Assembly: GCF_000384395.1 (NCBI RefSeq)
Contig: NZ_ARWE01000001.1
Coordinates: 2,072,894-2,136,893, forward strand
Reading direction: 5' to 3'
DNA: 64,000 nt
Source: Geopsychrobacter electrodiphilus DSM 16401
GTDB lineage: Bacteria > Desulfobacterota > Desulfuromonadia > Desulfuromonadales > Geopsychrobacteraceae
Below, in pieces: positions 9,113 to 17,440 of this stretch (positions are counted from its first letter, which is position 1; each line of letters begins with the position of its first letter). Below the pieces are notes generated by a model. That model was given only the letters and a program-made list of their open reading frames with translations, did no database searches and was not told where the DNA came from. The position numbers and the translations under genes are program-made.

Positions 9113-9636
9113 TCGGTAGGCACCTTACCCTTATTAATGACTTTCGCAGGAACACCTACGGCGACAGAATCACAAGGGATATCCTTTACCACAACGGCAT
9201 TAGCGCCAATCAACACATCACTTCCAACTGTCAAGCCACCCACTATTTTAGCACCCGAACCTATAAACACCCGCGAGCCAATAACGGGCGATAATCCCTT
9301 TTCTGCACCAATGACAACACCGCTTTCAAGGACAACTTCATCTCCAGCCACAACAGAGGAATTAACAACCACGCCAACACTATGTAAAATAAGTAATTTC
9401 CTACCAAAACGAGCATTAATACCAATGACACACCCACAAATGATGGCATTTAACTTATGAAAAATTAATGCAAATAGCATAGTCCATTTTCGTTTTGCAC
9501 AAAATGCCATTATACGATAAAAAACCATTGACATTGTTGCATCACTACAAATAGCCCGTAAAATTGTTATGAAACTTATTCTGCCATAAAGCCATTCTGC
9601 CTTAAATTTAATGTCATCAAATATTAACACAATCAC
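9109..9636 (-). CDS. Serine-acetyltransferase-like left-handed beta-helix acyltransferase
   Basis: 175 residues. The C-terminal two thirds are hexapeptide repeats (VIGINARFGRKLLILHSVGV, VVLESGVVIGAEKG, VFIGSGAKIVGGLTVGSDVL) ending in GVPAKVINKG. The HSVGVVVNSSVVAGDEV part resembles CysE-type enzymes, whose His acts on the hydroxyl acceptor. The location between two GT4 genes points to O-acetylation of a glycan sugar rather than cysteine synthesis. It starts with GTG overlapping the preceding TGA (GTGA) and overlaps the next gene by ATGA, so all are translationally coupled. Confidence 0.78.
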   Translation of the reverse strand: MIVLIFDDIKFKAEWLYGRISFITILRAICSDATMSMVFYRIMAFCAKRKWTMLFALIFHKLNAIICGCVIGINARFGRKLLILHSVGVVVNSSVVAGDEVVLESGVVIGAEKGLSPVIGSRVFIGSGAKIVGGLTVGSDVLIGANAVVVKDIPCDSVAVGVPAKVINKGKVPTE

Positions 9637-10784
9637 CCCTCACCTTCATAACCGAACAAATTAGCCAACTGAGACGCATTTTGATCCCAAGTACCTAAAT
9701 TAATAGCCTTTATATCGTTAGTTGAGACACCTAAAGCGTCAATAAGGCCACTCCGAAGCCCTTCAGAATCTCTCGGTTTAACAAGTATAACTCGATTGTC
9801 TTGGGCAGCTATCTCTGGCAACCCTCCGACATTAGTAGTAACGACCCTTGTACCACAAGCTAACGCCTCCAACACCACATTCGGTACACCTTCCATGTAG
9901 CTTGGCAAGCACAAAACATCTGAAACATTCATCCACTTTGCCACATCGGGCAAAGGGAGAAAACCCATCATCCCCACTATATTTAATAGTTTATTGTCAG
10001 TCAGATATTTATTGATCGATCCGATGCAAGAGCCCTCACCGATAATATTCAATCTCAAATTATTAATGTTATCTTTAGACATTTCCTTAAACGCATCTAA
10101 AAGTTCAAAAATTCCTTTTTCCTTCTCTAACCGACCAACATAGAGAATAAGTTTGCTACCTTTTTTTATTTGCATTTCCCCTTTTAATAGAAATTTATCT
10201 GCTGGATGGAAAATTTCCTTATTTATTCCATTATACAAAACATGAATTTTGCTGCCATTACATCCAAAATCGACAAGCCTATTTTTCAATGCTCGACTAA
10301 CACAAACAACACCCGAAGATTGTATTACTGCAGATAATGATTTTTTCGCAAATAGACTGCCCCGATCAAGTCTATTCACATCCGTGCCATGGACCTTAAA
10401 AAAAAACGGTAATTTCAATTTGTCAGCGACTTTCTGAGCAGCCCAAACATCAGGGTATAGCCAAGATGAAAATATTAATTCATAATTATTTTCACGAGCT
10501 AACCTATTAACAAGACCTATAATGGAATAATAATAAAAATCGCCATGGAAACACCTTGCAATCCTAGGCGGATAGTAAAAAGTTGGGAAAAAACAGCGGA
10601 CATCACCTTCATCAACCCAATTACACCTACTAGAGTTATTCTTTTTAGAAATCCAAGGTATAGGAGAAATCACATCTATCAAATAATACTTACTCAAGCT
10701 AGATAGCTGCTGCTTATTAAATGGGGCCACACGCATGTCGAATGGATTAGGATAAAGACTTGATATGAATAATATTTTTTTCAA
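9633..10784 (-). CDS. GT4-family glycosyltransferase
   Basis: 383 residues when started at the TTG at 10784, which has AGGG eight bases upstream. An in-frame ATG at 10877 would overlap the previous gene and add 31 residues without family similarity. Domains: KILFISSLYPNPFDMRVAPF at the N-terminus, FFKVHGTDVNRLDRGSLFAK in the linker region, and a GT1/GT4 donor domain with ILYVGRLEKEKGIFELLDAF, LCLPSYMEGVPNVVLEALAC (EGxxxxxxEA-type motif) and VVTTNVGGLPEI. A cytoplasmic glycan-assembly enzyme of unknown linkage. The gene is AT-rich like its neighbours. Confidence 0.83.
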   Translation of the reverse strand: MKKILFISSLYPNPFDMRVAPFNKQQLSSLSKYYLIDVISPIPWISKKNNSSRCNWVDEGDVRCFFPTFYYPPRIARCFHGDFYYYSIIGLVNRLARENNYELIFSSWLYPDVWAAQKVADKLKLPFFFKVHGTDVNRLDRGSLFAKKSLSAVIQSSGVVCVSRALKNRLVDFGCNGSKIHVLYNGINKEIFHPADKFLLKGEMQIKKGSKLILYVGRLEKEKGIFELLDAFKEMSKDNINNLRLNIIGEGSCIGSINKYLTDNKLLNIVGMMGFLPLPDVAKWMNVSDVLCLPSYMEGVPNVVLEALACGTRVVTTNVGGLPEIAAQDNRVILVKPRDSEGLRSGLIDALGVSTNDIKAINLGTWDQNASQLANLFGYEGEG

Positions 10785-10858
10785 AAAAAACACCCTACAA
10801 TCAATCTTCTCAAACCAGGCTAAAACTAGGGCAAAACACGTCAATATTGACGTTCGCT

Positions 10859-11968
10859 CTAAGAAAAATCCCGACAAAGAACGGATTCATAGACCTTTTC
10901 ATACTTATGAGCTGTTTCCTGTATAGAAAAATACTGGCTGACTCTTTTTTGTGCTGCGCTAGAAAAGTTTTTGCGCAATTCCGCACTTTCAAACAATTCA
11001 AAAACTTTACTGGCAAACTTAACCGGTGAGTTTGAAGGAACAATGAAGCCACTAACACCATCCTCAACGACTTCTGCAATACCACCGACATCCGTTACAA
11101 CACATGGCAAGCTACAAGCAAGTGCTTCAAGTAACGTAAGAGGAACACCTTCAGTTACTGACGACAAACAGAAAACATCCAGCTCATTTAATATATCAGG
11201 GATGTCAGACCGCAACCCAGCAAAACAAATTTTAGATTCAAGTTTCAAATCAGCAGCTTGCTGCATAATATCCTTACGTAACGGGCCATCACCAACAACC
11301 AACAATTTGAATGGAACCCCTTTATTTGCAAGATGGCTACAGGCTTGAAGTAGCATTTCATGATTTTTTTCTGGGCACAGTCGTGCAACAATTCCTAGCA
11401 GAAAATCATCGGGCAAGATACCAAACTCACCTCTCACGTTATTACTTGCTGGCCCCTTCTGAAATTTAGCAATATTGATACCGTTCCATATTGTAAGTAC
11501 CTTTGATTGACCCACATGCTCAAATTCAAGACAAACTCTCTTGGCGTCCTCAGAAACTGCAATGATTTTATTTGTCAACAGGGAGGAAAACCAATTCAAC
11601 AAAACTTTTTTTCGTGCGGAGGGATCATTTCGACCGTGTTTAGTATGAACAACCGGAATATGTAAAAGAAATCCTGCGATAGCCCCGTAAAAATGGGGCG
11701 CAGCATTATGGGTATGAATAAGATCAATCTTATTCTGCCTGAGAAGTTTAACCATCGCAAAGACAACACCCAAGGAGAGTCCTTGTTTACGATTTAAAGT
11801 CAAAATTTTAATTTTATCAAGGTCACTACCAAGTATCCCCTTACCTTCCAGGCAAAGAATTGCAGAATTATACTTACAAGAGAAGCTTCCGATTAGATCA
11901 ATGACAATCTTCTCAAGCCCGCCTACATTCAAGCTATTAACAATGTGCAACACGTTAATATTACTCAT
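10859..11968 (-). CDS. GT4-family glycosyltransferase, possibly of the PEP-CTERM/EpsH1-associated type
   Basis: 369 residues from MSNINVLHIVNSLNVGGLEK. The N-terminal motif resembles the GT4 subgroup found in exosortase loci (vLHiv-x-L-x-x-GGlE), but this subgroup call is tentative. The acceptor domain has DLIHTHNAAPHFYGAIAG and PVVHTKHGRNDPSARKK. The donor domain has LGIVARLCPEKNHEMLLQAC, LLVVGDGPLRKDIMQQA and SSVTEGVPLTLLEALACSLP, followed by VVTDVGGIAEVV. The Glu pair in EGVPLTLLEA is the nucleotide-sugar binding motif. It lies in the same orientation as the flanking acyltransferase and GT4 genes. Confidence 0.84.
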   Translation of the reverse strand: MSNINVLHIVNSLNVGGLEKIVIDLIGSFSCKYNSAILCLEGKGILGSDLDKIKILTLNRKQGLSLGVVFAMVKLLRQNKIDLIHTHNAAPHFYGAIAGFLLHIPVVHTKHGRNDPSARKKVLLNWFSSLLTNKIIAVSEDAKRVCLEFEHVGQSKVLTIWNGINIAKFQKGPASNNVRGEFGILPDDFLLGIVARLCPEKNHEMLLQACSHLANKGVPFKLLVVGDGPLRKDIMQQAADLKLESKICFAGLRSDIPDILNELDVFCLSSVTEGVPLTLLEALACSLPCVVTDVGGIAEVVEDGVSGFIVPSNSPVKFASKVFELFESAELRKNFSSAAQKRVSQYFSIQETAHKYEKVYESVLCRDFS

Positions 11969-12017
11969 ACACACCTAGGTAATTCCACGTTAACAGCAGC
12001 AAAAGAAAGTACCCACA

Positions 12018-12686
12018 TCAATAAGTTTTCTCGCTCAAAATCTTTTCACCTAATTCCAAAACAGACATTTCCGGCACAGGTAAATCTTTCACCTTTTTGG
12101 CCGGATTTCCTGCAACAACAGTAAAAGGAGCAACATCTTTAGTCACTACAGAATTCCTGGCAATAATTGCCCCATCGCCAACGGTTACCCCCTTTAAAAT
12201 TGTACAATCGGTACCAACCCAAACTCCATCGCCAATTACGATAGGAGCGGATTCAGATTCTTCCCAACCGTTACCCAAGCCAGAATATCCCTCCCCACCA
12301 GGTGCCACCCTGATCCTGTGCCGGACCCACTTCTCAATACCAATAGCATGAGTGTTATTGTCTATAATAGTCGTGCCAGCAGCAATGCCGGTAAAGCTAC
12401 CAATGCGGATATTCTCAAGACAGAGAAGAGAGGAACCATCCTGGAGAACGGAATAATTGCCAATCTCAATGAAACCGCCAGATTTACATGTAATCCTACT
12501 CGCACTTATTTTACAGTTATCCCCAATAACGATTTGGTCAGGGTTGCCAGATTCATTTTTAATCCTAACGTCTCCCTCTAGCTTAAAGTTTTCTCCGATA
12601 TTGGCATTTAAGTTAAACAATGTAACTCGTTGTGATATTTGTTTATTTAGAAAGTAATTCATAATAACTTTAAACAGATATGTCAT
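12018..12686 (-). CDS. Hexapeptide-repeat acyltransferase (XAT/Maa-like)
   Basis: 222 residues, mostly left-handed beta-helix. The N-terminal part has irregular repeats (FKLEGDVRIKNESG, CKISASRITCKSGGFIEIG). The C-terminal part carries the Maa-type catalytic region: IIDNNTHAIG with the putative catalytic His, then IVIGDGVWVGTDCTILKGV, IARNSVVTKDV and VVAGNPAKKVK. It probably acetylates a sugar hydroxyl or amine of the repeat unit. The ATG overlaps the stop of the upstream wzx gene (ATGA), indicating translational coupling. Confidence 0.82.
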   Translation of the reverse strand: MTYLFKVIMNYFLNKQISQRVTLFNLNANIGENFKLEGDVRIKNESGNPDQIVIGDNCKISASRITCKSGGFIEIGNYSVLQDGSSLLCLENIRIGSFTGIAAGTTIIDNNTHAIGIEKWVRHRIRVAPGGEGYSGLGNGWEESESAPIVIGDGVWVGTDCTILKGVTVGDGAIIARNSVVTKDVAPFTVVAGNPAKKVKDLPVPEMSVLELGEKILSEKTY

Positions 12687-14182
12687 TTTAAACCCTTACT
12701 TGAAATCAAACTGCATATTTTCATTTTTTCTGAACTATTAAATAAAAAATAATAAGTAAACAACGCATGACCAATGCAACAACAAGTCACACAAAAAGAA
12801 AGTGAGCCAAATCCAATAATATTAATGTATTTATTTATTGATAAATATATAACTAGATAACTAATAGACGAAAAGACTGGAACAAGCATAGAAAAATAAA
12901 TATATTTATAAATATTTATTGAAAATGATTTTGTCATATAAATAATAATACCTATAGTGACAATAATATTTGGGATTGTGGTCCCCCATGCAACACCATT
13001 GATACCAAATATTTTCCCCCACCAAATACTTAAAATTAAATTTAAAAGTGCACAAAAAAACATCAACAAAGTAACAAATTTCATCCTTGATGTTCCCATC
13101 AGAATCGGAAAAGCGATTCCTCTTTGTACTAAGAAAAATAAATACCCACTCGTCAGGATAGACAAGACCTGGCCAGAGACATAGCGATATTTCTCCCCCA
13201 TCCAAATAGCGATAAAATCGCCACCGTACAACCAAAAAGACAAACAAACGGGCACAACGAAGAATGCCACCAATCGGCTGTAGTTATAATAAGTGTCGCC
13301 GATAAGCCTACTATCGCCAACGGATTCAGATTCGCTAATTTTCGGCATTAACGTCCGGGAAATTCCAATCATAAATTGCATAAAATAGATTAGCAAATTA
13401 TTAGCAATATTAAACCAAACGACGGAAGCGACAGAAACAACACTACCCAAAACAAGAGCATCTGTTTGAAAGCTTAAACGACTTGAAAATTGAAAAAGTA
13501 GTACAAAAATGCTGTAATTTAGAATCTCTTTAAAAATCCCTTTATCAATAAACTTTATGTCAAACTTTACAAATTCATAGTTTTTCTTTGTGTAAATAAG
13601 AAATACTAAAGATTGGGCTACAGTAAGAAACAATAGAATAAATGCAATTTGAACCAAACCAAAATCTGAGGTAACAAACAATATTGTCACGACAACACGA
13701 ATGACAACAATAAGATTCTTAACGACATTGATAAGTACGAATCTTTGTCGGGCGTGCAAAATCCCTTCAAAGACCTCAAATACAAACCGACACGCGATTT
13801 CTAGAGTAACAACTACGGTTGCTAATTTTGCCAAACGTACATACTGAACAGGAATATCAAAGAGATTATCTATGAAATAAGAAAAAGTCGTGCCAAACAG
13901 AAGAACAAAAACACTTAAAGCTGAGAAGAAAAGTAAGTTTGTACAAATAACACCGCTTAATCTATCGAAATTTCGACTGGCATAATAACGAGATATATAA
14001 CGAACATTCGCTAAAGGAACACCAGCCTGCAATAATGAAAAATATCCTGTTGTGGAAGAAATAAGCAACCAAACCCCATATTGGTCTTCACCTAATGTTT
14101 TTACAAAAAAAGGGTACAGAAAAAAAACACCAAACGCCGAAAAAAAAATATTTGACCAGTTAGCAATTATATTTTTTAACAT
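12683..14182 (-). CDS. wzx: Wzx-type polysaccharide flippase (MOP superfamily)
   Basis: 499 residues, highly hydrophobic, with about 12-14 predicted membrane helices. The N-terminus (NWSNIFFSAFGVFFLYPFFV, then LGEDQYGVWLLISSTTGYFS) is typical of Wzx and related oligosaccharide flippases. By family it moves undecaprenyl-diphosphate-linked repeat units across the cytoplasmic membrane for polymerisation by Wzy, whose gene ends 9 bases upstream. The coding sequence is strikingly AT-rich. It is one of two Wzx genes in the window; the other is at 53-54.5 kb and belongs to a different glycan cluster. Confidence 0.88.
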   Translation of the reverse strand: MLKNIIANWSNIFFSAFGVFFLYPFFVKTLGEDQYGVWLLISSTTGYFSLLQAGVPLANVRYISRYYASRNFDRLSGVICTNLLFFSALSVFVLLFGTTFSYFIDNLFDIPVQYVRLAKLATVVVTLEIACRFVFEVFEGILHARQRFVLINVVKNLIVVIRVVVTILFVTSDFGLVQIAFILLFLTVAQSLVFLIYTKKNYEFVKFDIKFIDKGIFKEILNYSIFVLLFQFSSRLSFQTDALVLGSVVSVASVVWFNIANNLLIYFMQFMIGISRTLMPKISESESVGDSRLIGDTYYNYSRLVAFFVVPVCLSFWLYGGDFIAIWMGEKYRYVSGQVLSILTSGYLFFLVQRGIAFPILMGTSRMKFVTLLMFFCALLNLILSIWWGKIFGINGVAWGTTIPNIIVTIGIIIYMTKSFSINIYKYIYFSMLVPVFSSISYLVIYLSINKYINIIGFGSLSFCVTCCCIGHALFTYYFLFNSSEKMKICSLISSKGLK

Positions 14183-14191
14183 TGTAATCCT

Positions 14192-15463
14192 TCAAATAAA
14201 AATTTTTATAAAAATATTAACTAATACGATTTGAAGGACTACTAGTATAAATATATTTTTGTTGAAAATTTCATTACCAACTAGACAACATTCATTACCT
14301 GAGGTAGCGTTGCTTGATATGGAAACTATTGTAGCAATAAGTGCGAAAGGCAACAAAATATATGAACGACTCAAAAAAAACATTGCGATTAACATACCGA
14401 ATAGAGAACCATAAATTGCGCAGACCACCCCCCCCAAATCGGGGTCCAGATCTAAAGCATTGGTAAAGAGAGTATTCTTTACCCATTTAATAGGATGGTA
14501 AAAAAGTCCGAGAAAAAAATACAAACCAAACAAACCCAACTCAGCCATTACTAAAACGAAAGAATTGTGGGCAGTTAAATTATAGTATTCAGTAAACGCT
14601 CCCCTTCCAACTCCAAAAAGAGGAAAAGATTTAAACATTTGATAACCTGCATACCAAGCTTCAAGACGTCCATGAGCGGATCCTTCGGAGGATGACAATT
14701 GAGCCATTCGACTTGGACCGAAGGTTACAATAAGAACAGCTAACAATAAGCCGAAAATTACACCATAAACCGATCTTGTTCTAAGTACAAAATATACAAA
14801 GACTGATACAATGAGAGCCAGAATAGAACCTCTAGAGTCCGTCAAATAGATACCATATAATATAATTGGTAAACATATTAACGGTACAATTAATTTTTTT
14901 TCTATCAACATATTAACAAGAAAAGGAACAGAGATAACTAATGCCAGACCTAAATCATTTGGATCATTAAATGTACCAAACCAGCGTGCCCGATATATTA
15001 CATACCGTAGTCCCTCATCACCATAAAACCACTGTGACATAGGCTCCATTCCACCATGAGAATACCCTGTTGTGATTTGTAAATATGCTTCAATGGCAAG
15101 AAATGAAGACAAACAAATTAGAAAAAAAACAAAGAATTTTATTTTTTTTGGGGAATCAAGTGCATAGACAATAAGAAAGTAGGCTACTAAACTTGGGAAA
15201 AAAAACATAAGAGAGTCATAAGCACCACCTAAATAACCATGCCTTAAATGGGAGAAAACTATAGCTAGGACAAAACCAAGAACCATTAAATCTGTTTTGT
15301 ACTTAAACGCTTTGTTTTTTCCACCGACGCCACAAATAAACAATGCAAGAATACATACAACACCGAGTACGGAGAATATAGGTAAACCCCGTAGACCTGG
15401 TAGCCAATCAAATGGCCGTACATAATATAAACCGATATAGAAACAAGTCAAAAAATACAACAT
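14192..15463 (-). CDS. O-antigen polymerase/ligase-like membrane protein (Wzy_C family)
   Basis: 423 residues with about ten or more membrane helices. The periplasmic region shows the landmarks of the Wzy/WaaL superfamily: RARWFGTFNDPNDLGLALV, YLTDSRGSILAL, then HGRLEAWYAGYQMFKSFPLF, GVGRG and LTAHNSFVLVMAELG. These include the conserved Arg and His residues. It is probably the repeat-unit polymerase of this cluster, or an exosortase-locus O-glycosylation ligase; sequence alone does not decide. It begins 2 bases after the preceding gene. An 8-G run (14428-14435 on the plus strand as C) lies inside the reading frame. Confidence 0.84.
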   Translation of the reverse strand: MLYFLTCFYIGLYYVRPFDWLPGLRGLPIFSVLGVVCILALFICGVGGKNKAFKYKTDLMVLGFVLAIVFSHLRHGYLGGAYDSLMFFFPSLVAYFLIVYALDSPKKIKFFVFFLICLSSFLAIEAYLQITTGYSHGGMEPMSQWFYGDEGLRYVIYRARWFGTFNDPNDLGLALVISVPFLVNMLIEKKLIVPLICLPIILYGIYLTDSRGSILALIVSVFVYFVLRTRSVYGVIFGLLLAVLIVTFGPSRMAQLSSSEGSAHGRLEAWYAGYQMFKSFPLFGVGRGAFTEYYNLTAHNSFVLVMAELGLFGLYFFLGLFYHPIKWVKNTLFTNALDLDPDLGGVVCAIYGSLFGMLIAMFFLSRSYILLPFALIATIVSISSNATSGNECCLVGNEIFNKNIFILVVLQIVLVNIFIKIFI

Positions 15464-15465
15464 AC

Positions 15466-16566
15466 CTAAGTAGCCTTTAAATAGATTTGATCGGTCGATT
15501 CTTGCAAATTTCTGATTTTTTCATTTTCAATTGAGCAAATCACATTGGCGACTTCCCTAGCACTGACAAAATGAAGGACAGCGCCTAGCTTCTCAGTACA
15601 TGTAATAACCGAATACAACAGTTCCTCCCCTCCTCCGGCATTAAAAAAATAATGCAAATTTCTTTCCTGTGTCCCATGTGCATAAATTTTCACAAAAACA
15701 TGTTCACCGGCACCAGATACATGCACTGCTTGAGAAAACCAATCCTTCACTCTATGTTGAGTCACAGGGTTATTCGCGATCAAACCACCGTTCTCAATAC
15801 GGGGAATAATACCCCACTTACGATTTCGCAAAGCCAAACCCAACGGCCCCTGGACAATTAAAAGCCCTTTCTGCGCAACCCCAACTTGAGCATCCCGCCC
15901 CCAATCATGCGACTTTGATTGACCGGGCTTGTCCACCGCATAATAGATACTATTCACCTTACGCGTCTGAGTATCACTAGGCGCCGAGGGCATGGTGAAG
16001 TCGGCATAACAACCTGTTTCCTGAAGTATGCGGATCTCCTCATTCACCCCACACCAACGCCCATCGGGTCGTGAATTGCACAGTGCCCAATTGCCATGAA
16101 TGAAACCATAGACAATTTCACCGGTGCGCTTATCGATGGAAAGCAACCCATGCTCTTCATGCAGACGCTTTTTATAATCCAGCAAGGTCCGACGCAGATT
16201 CTCGGAAGTATCATTGTCGTGATGTAGGTGGATTTCGACCTCTCCATACCCGGCATGACACATCTCAGACAGGGCAGACAGGTCATCTTTTTGATATTCC
16301 TCTTCCGGGTAGAAAAAACTGTATTTCAGCATCTCACCATCTGAATCACGATATTTCTCAGCGATCTTCGGCCATTCATTAGTCCAGGTATTTATGCGTA
16401 TCTGTGCCGTCCGCTTATCAGCCTTACCCCAATAGGGTTCAAAATGATCGCAGATACAAAAATAAACGTGTTTGGGTTTAACGTACGAACTCAGCAGTTT
16501 CATTTTGAGGTCACGATGCAAATAGTATGGCAGCCAATTGAGGGTGTTTTTAATTTTATTGAACAC
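15466..16566 (-). CDS. Conserved protein with polysaccharide-deacetylase-like motifs
   Basis: 366 residues, no signal peptide. I do not recognise a named family with certainty. Several motifs recall the NodB/CE4 fold: HVYFCICDHFEPYWG near the start (position of the D-E/D-H motif), VEIHLHHDND near residue 135 (H-x-H-H metal-type motif), IHGNWAL, and GCYADFTMPSAPSDTQ like the late Asp and Ser/Pro strand. If so, it could be a cytoplasmic or exported carbohydrate esterase acting on the repeat unit. Its gene is tightly packed: 13 bases after a GT2 gene and 2 bases before the polymerase-like gene. The function is inferred from motif spacing only. Confidence 0.5.
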   Translation of the reverse strand: MFNKIKNTLNWLPYYLHRDLKMKLLSSYVKPKHVYFCICDHFEPYWGKADKRTAQIRINTWTNEWPKIAEKYRDSDGEMLKYSFFYPEEEYQKDDLSALSEMCHAGYGEVEIHLHHDNDTSENLRRTLLDYKKRLHEEHGLLSIDKRTGEIVYGFIHGNWALCNSRPDGRWCGVNEEIRILQETGCYADFTMPSAPSDTQTRKVNSIYYAVDKPGQSKSHDWGRDAQVGVAQKGLLIVQGPLGLALRNRKWGIIPRIENGGLIANNPVTQHRVKDWFSQAVHVSGAGEHVFVKIYAHGTQERNLHYFFNAGGGEELLYSVITCTEKLGAVLHFVSAREVANVICSIENEKIRNLQESTDQIYLKAT

Positions 16567-16579
16567 TCAAGTTACCTTG

Positions 16580-17389
16580 TTATGAATACAGGTGGCTGTT
16601 GCTAAACCAACCACCATGCTTTCTGAAATAGTAAATAAGACCAACAAAGTGACTGCGGGAGACCTTGGAGAATGGCTTCTTGTGGGAAATGTGCTGGGTG
16701 TCGTGAAAAACCCGCATTGCCGGCCAATAGAGAATTTTTAAACCCGCTTTGCGAACACGAACACAAAAATCCAGATCTTCGGGCGAATAAAAGATCTTTT
16801 CGTCTAAATATCCGACGGAATCAACGAGCTCGCGGCGGAAAAACCAACAGGCAGAAATTGCCGTATCGACGAGTTTTTCTTGTTCAAATGGAAAATCAGA
16901 ATAGAAATCTTTATTGGGAGATTTTAGCCCTAGGGCAACTTGTGGAATTTTTAAAAGTTTGTGCCAAAAGGTCGGAAATTTTTTTACGGAATTTTGTATG
17001 GTTTTATCCTGCAGAAAAAGCTGCGGGATGATCAAGCCAAGGTCCTTCTGTTCCCTGAGCCTGTCAATAATATCGGCAAGGTTCCCCTCATGTAGTTCGG
17101 TGTCTGAATCCAGGATACAAAGGGTCTGTCCTTTTGATTTGTTAATCCCGATATTTCTCGAATAAGTTGTTCCGGTATTCCTACCCAGATATTCGACCAT
17201 AAATTGATCAGGATATTCAGCTTTAAACGCGGAAAACACCGTTTGCGACTCATCCGTCGAACCATTATCGACGACAATAATTTCAAAGGTCAGATTTTCA
17301 TCCTGACATTTCTCAATAATTGAGCTGAAACACTTAGTTAGAAAGCGATATGAGTTCCAAGTCAAAATAATAAATGAGATATCTACCAT
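16580..17389 (-). CDS. GT2-family glycosyltransferase (WbbL-like)
   Basis: 269-residue GT-A enzyme. DISFIILTWNSYRFLTKCFS opens the domain, followed by FEIIVVDNGSTDES with the nucleotide-binding Asp. ILDSDTELHEGNL is the DxD-type metal motif. ISACWFFRRELVDSVGYLDE and IFYSPEDLDFCVRVRKAGLK hold the E-D/D catalytic-base region typical of rhamnosyltransferase-like GT2s. It lies between the dehydrogenase gene and the deacetylase-like gene, in the same operon direction. The sugar transferred is unknown. Confidence 0.85.
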   Translation of the reverse strand: MVDISFIILTWNSYRFLTKCFSSIIEKCQDENLTFEIIVVDNGSTDESQTVFSAFKAEYPDQFMVEYLGRNTGTTYSRNIGINKSKGQTLCILDSDTELHEGNLADIIDRLREQKDLGLIIPQLFLQDKTIQNSVKKFPTFWHKLLKIPQVALGLKSPNKDFYSDFPFEQEKLVDTAISACWFFRRELVDSVGYLDEKIFYSPEDLDFCVRVRKAGLKILYWPAMRVFHDTQHISHKKPFSKVSRSHFVGLIYYFRKHGGWFSNSHLYS

Positions 17390-17440
17390 TGAGTTCCCCT
17401 GTTAGAACAACAACTGAATGAGCCATAACCAACGGTAAAA

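Noticed and set aside
10785-10877. 31-codon N-terminal extension of the GT4 gene at 9633
   Set aside because: It would overlap the preceding GT4 gene and contains no family sequence before KKILFISSLYP; a TTG with AGGG upstream fits better.
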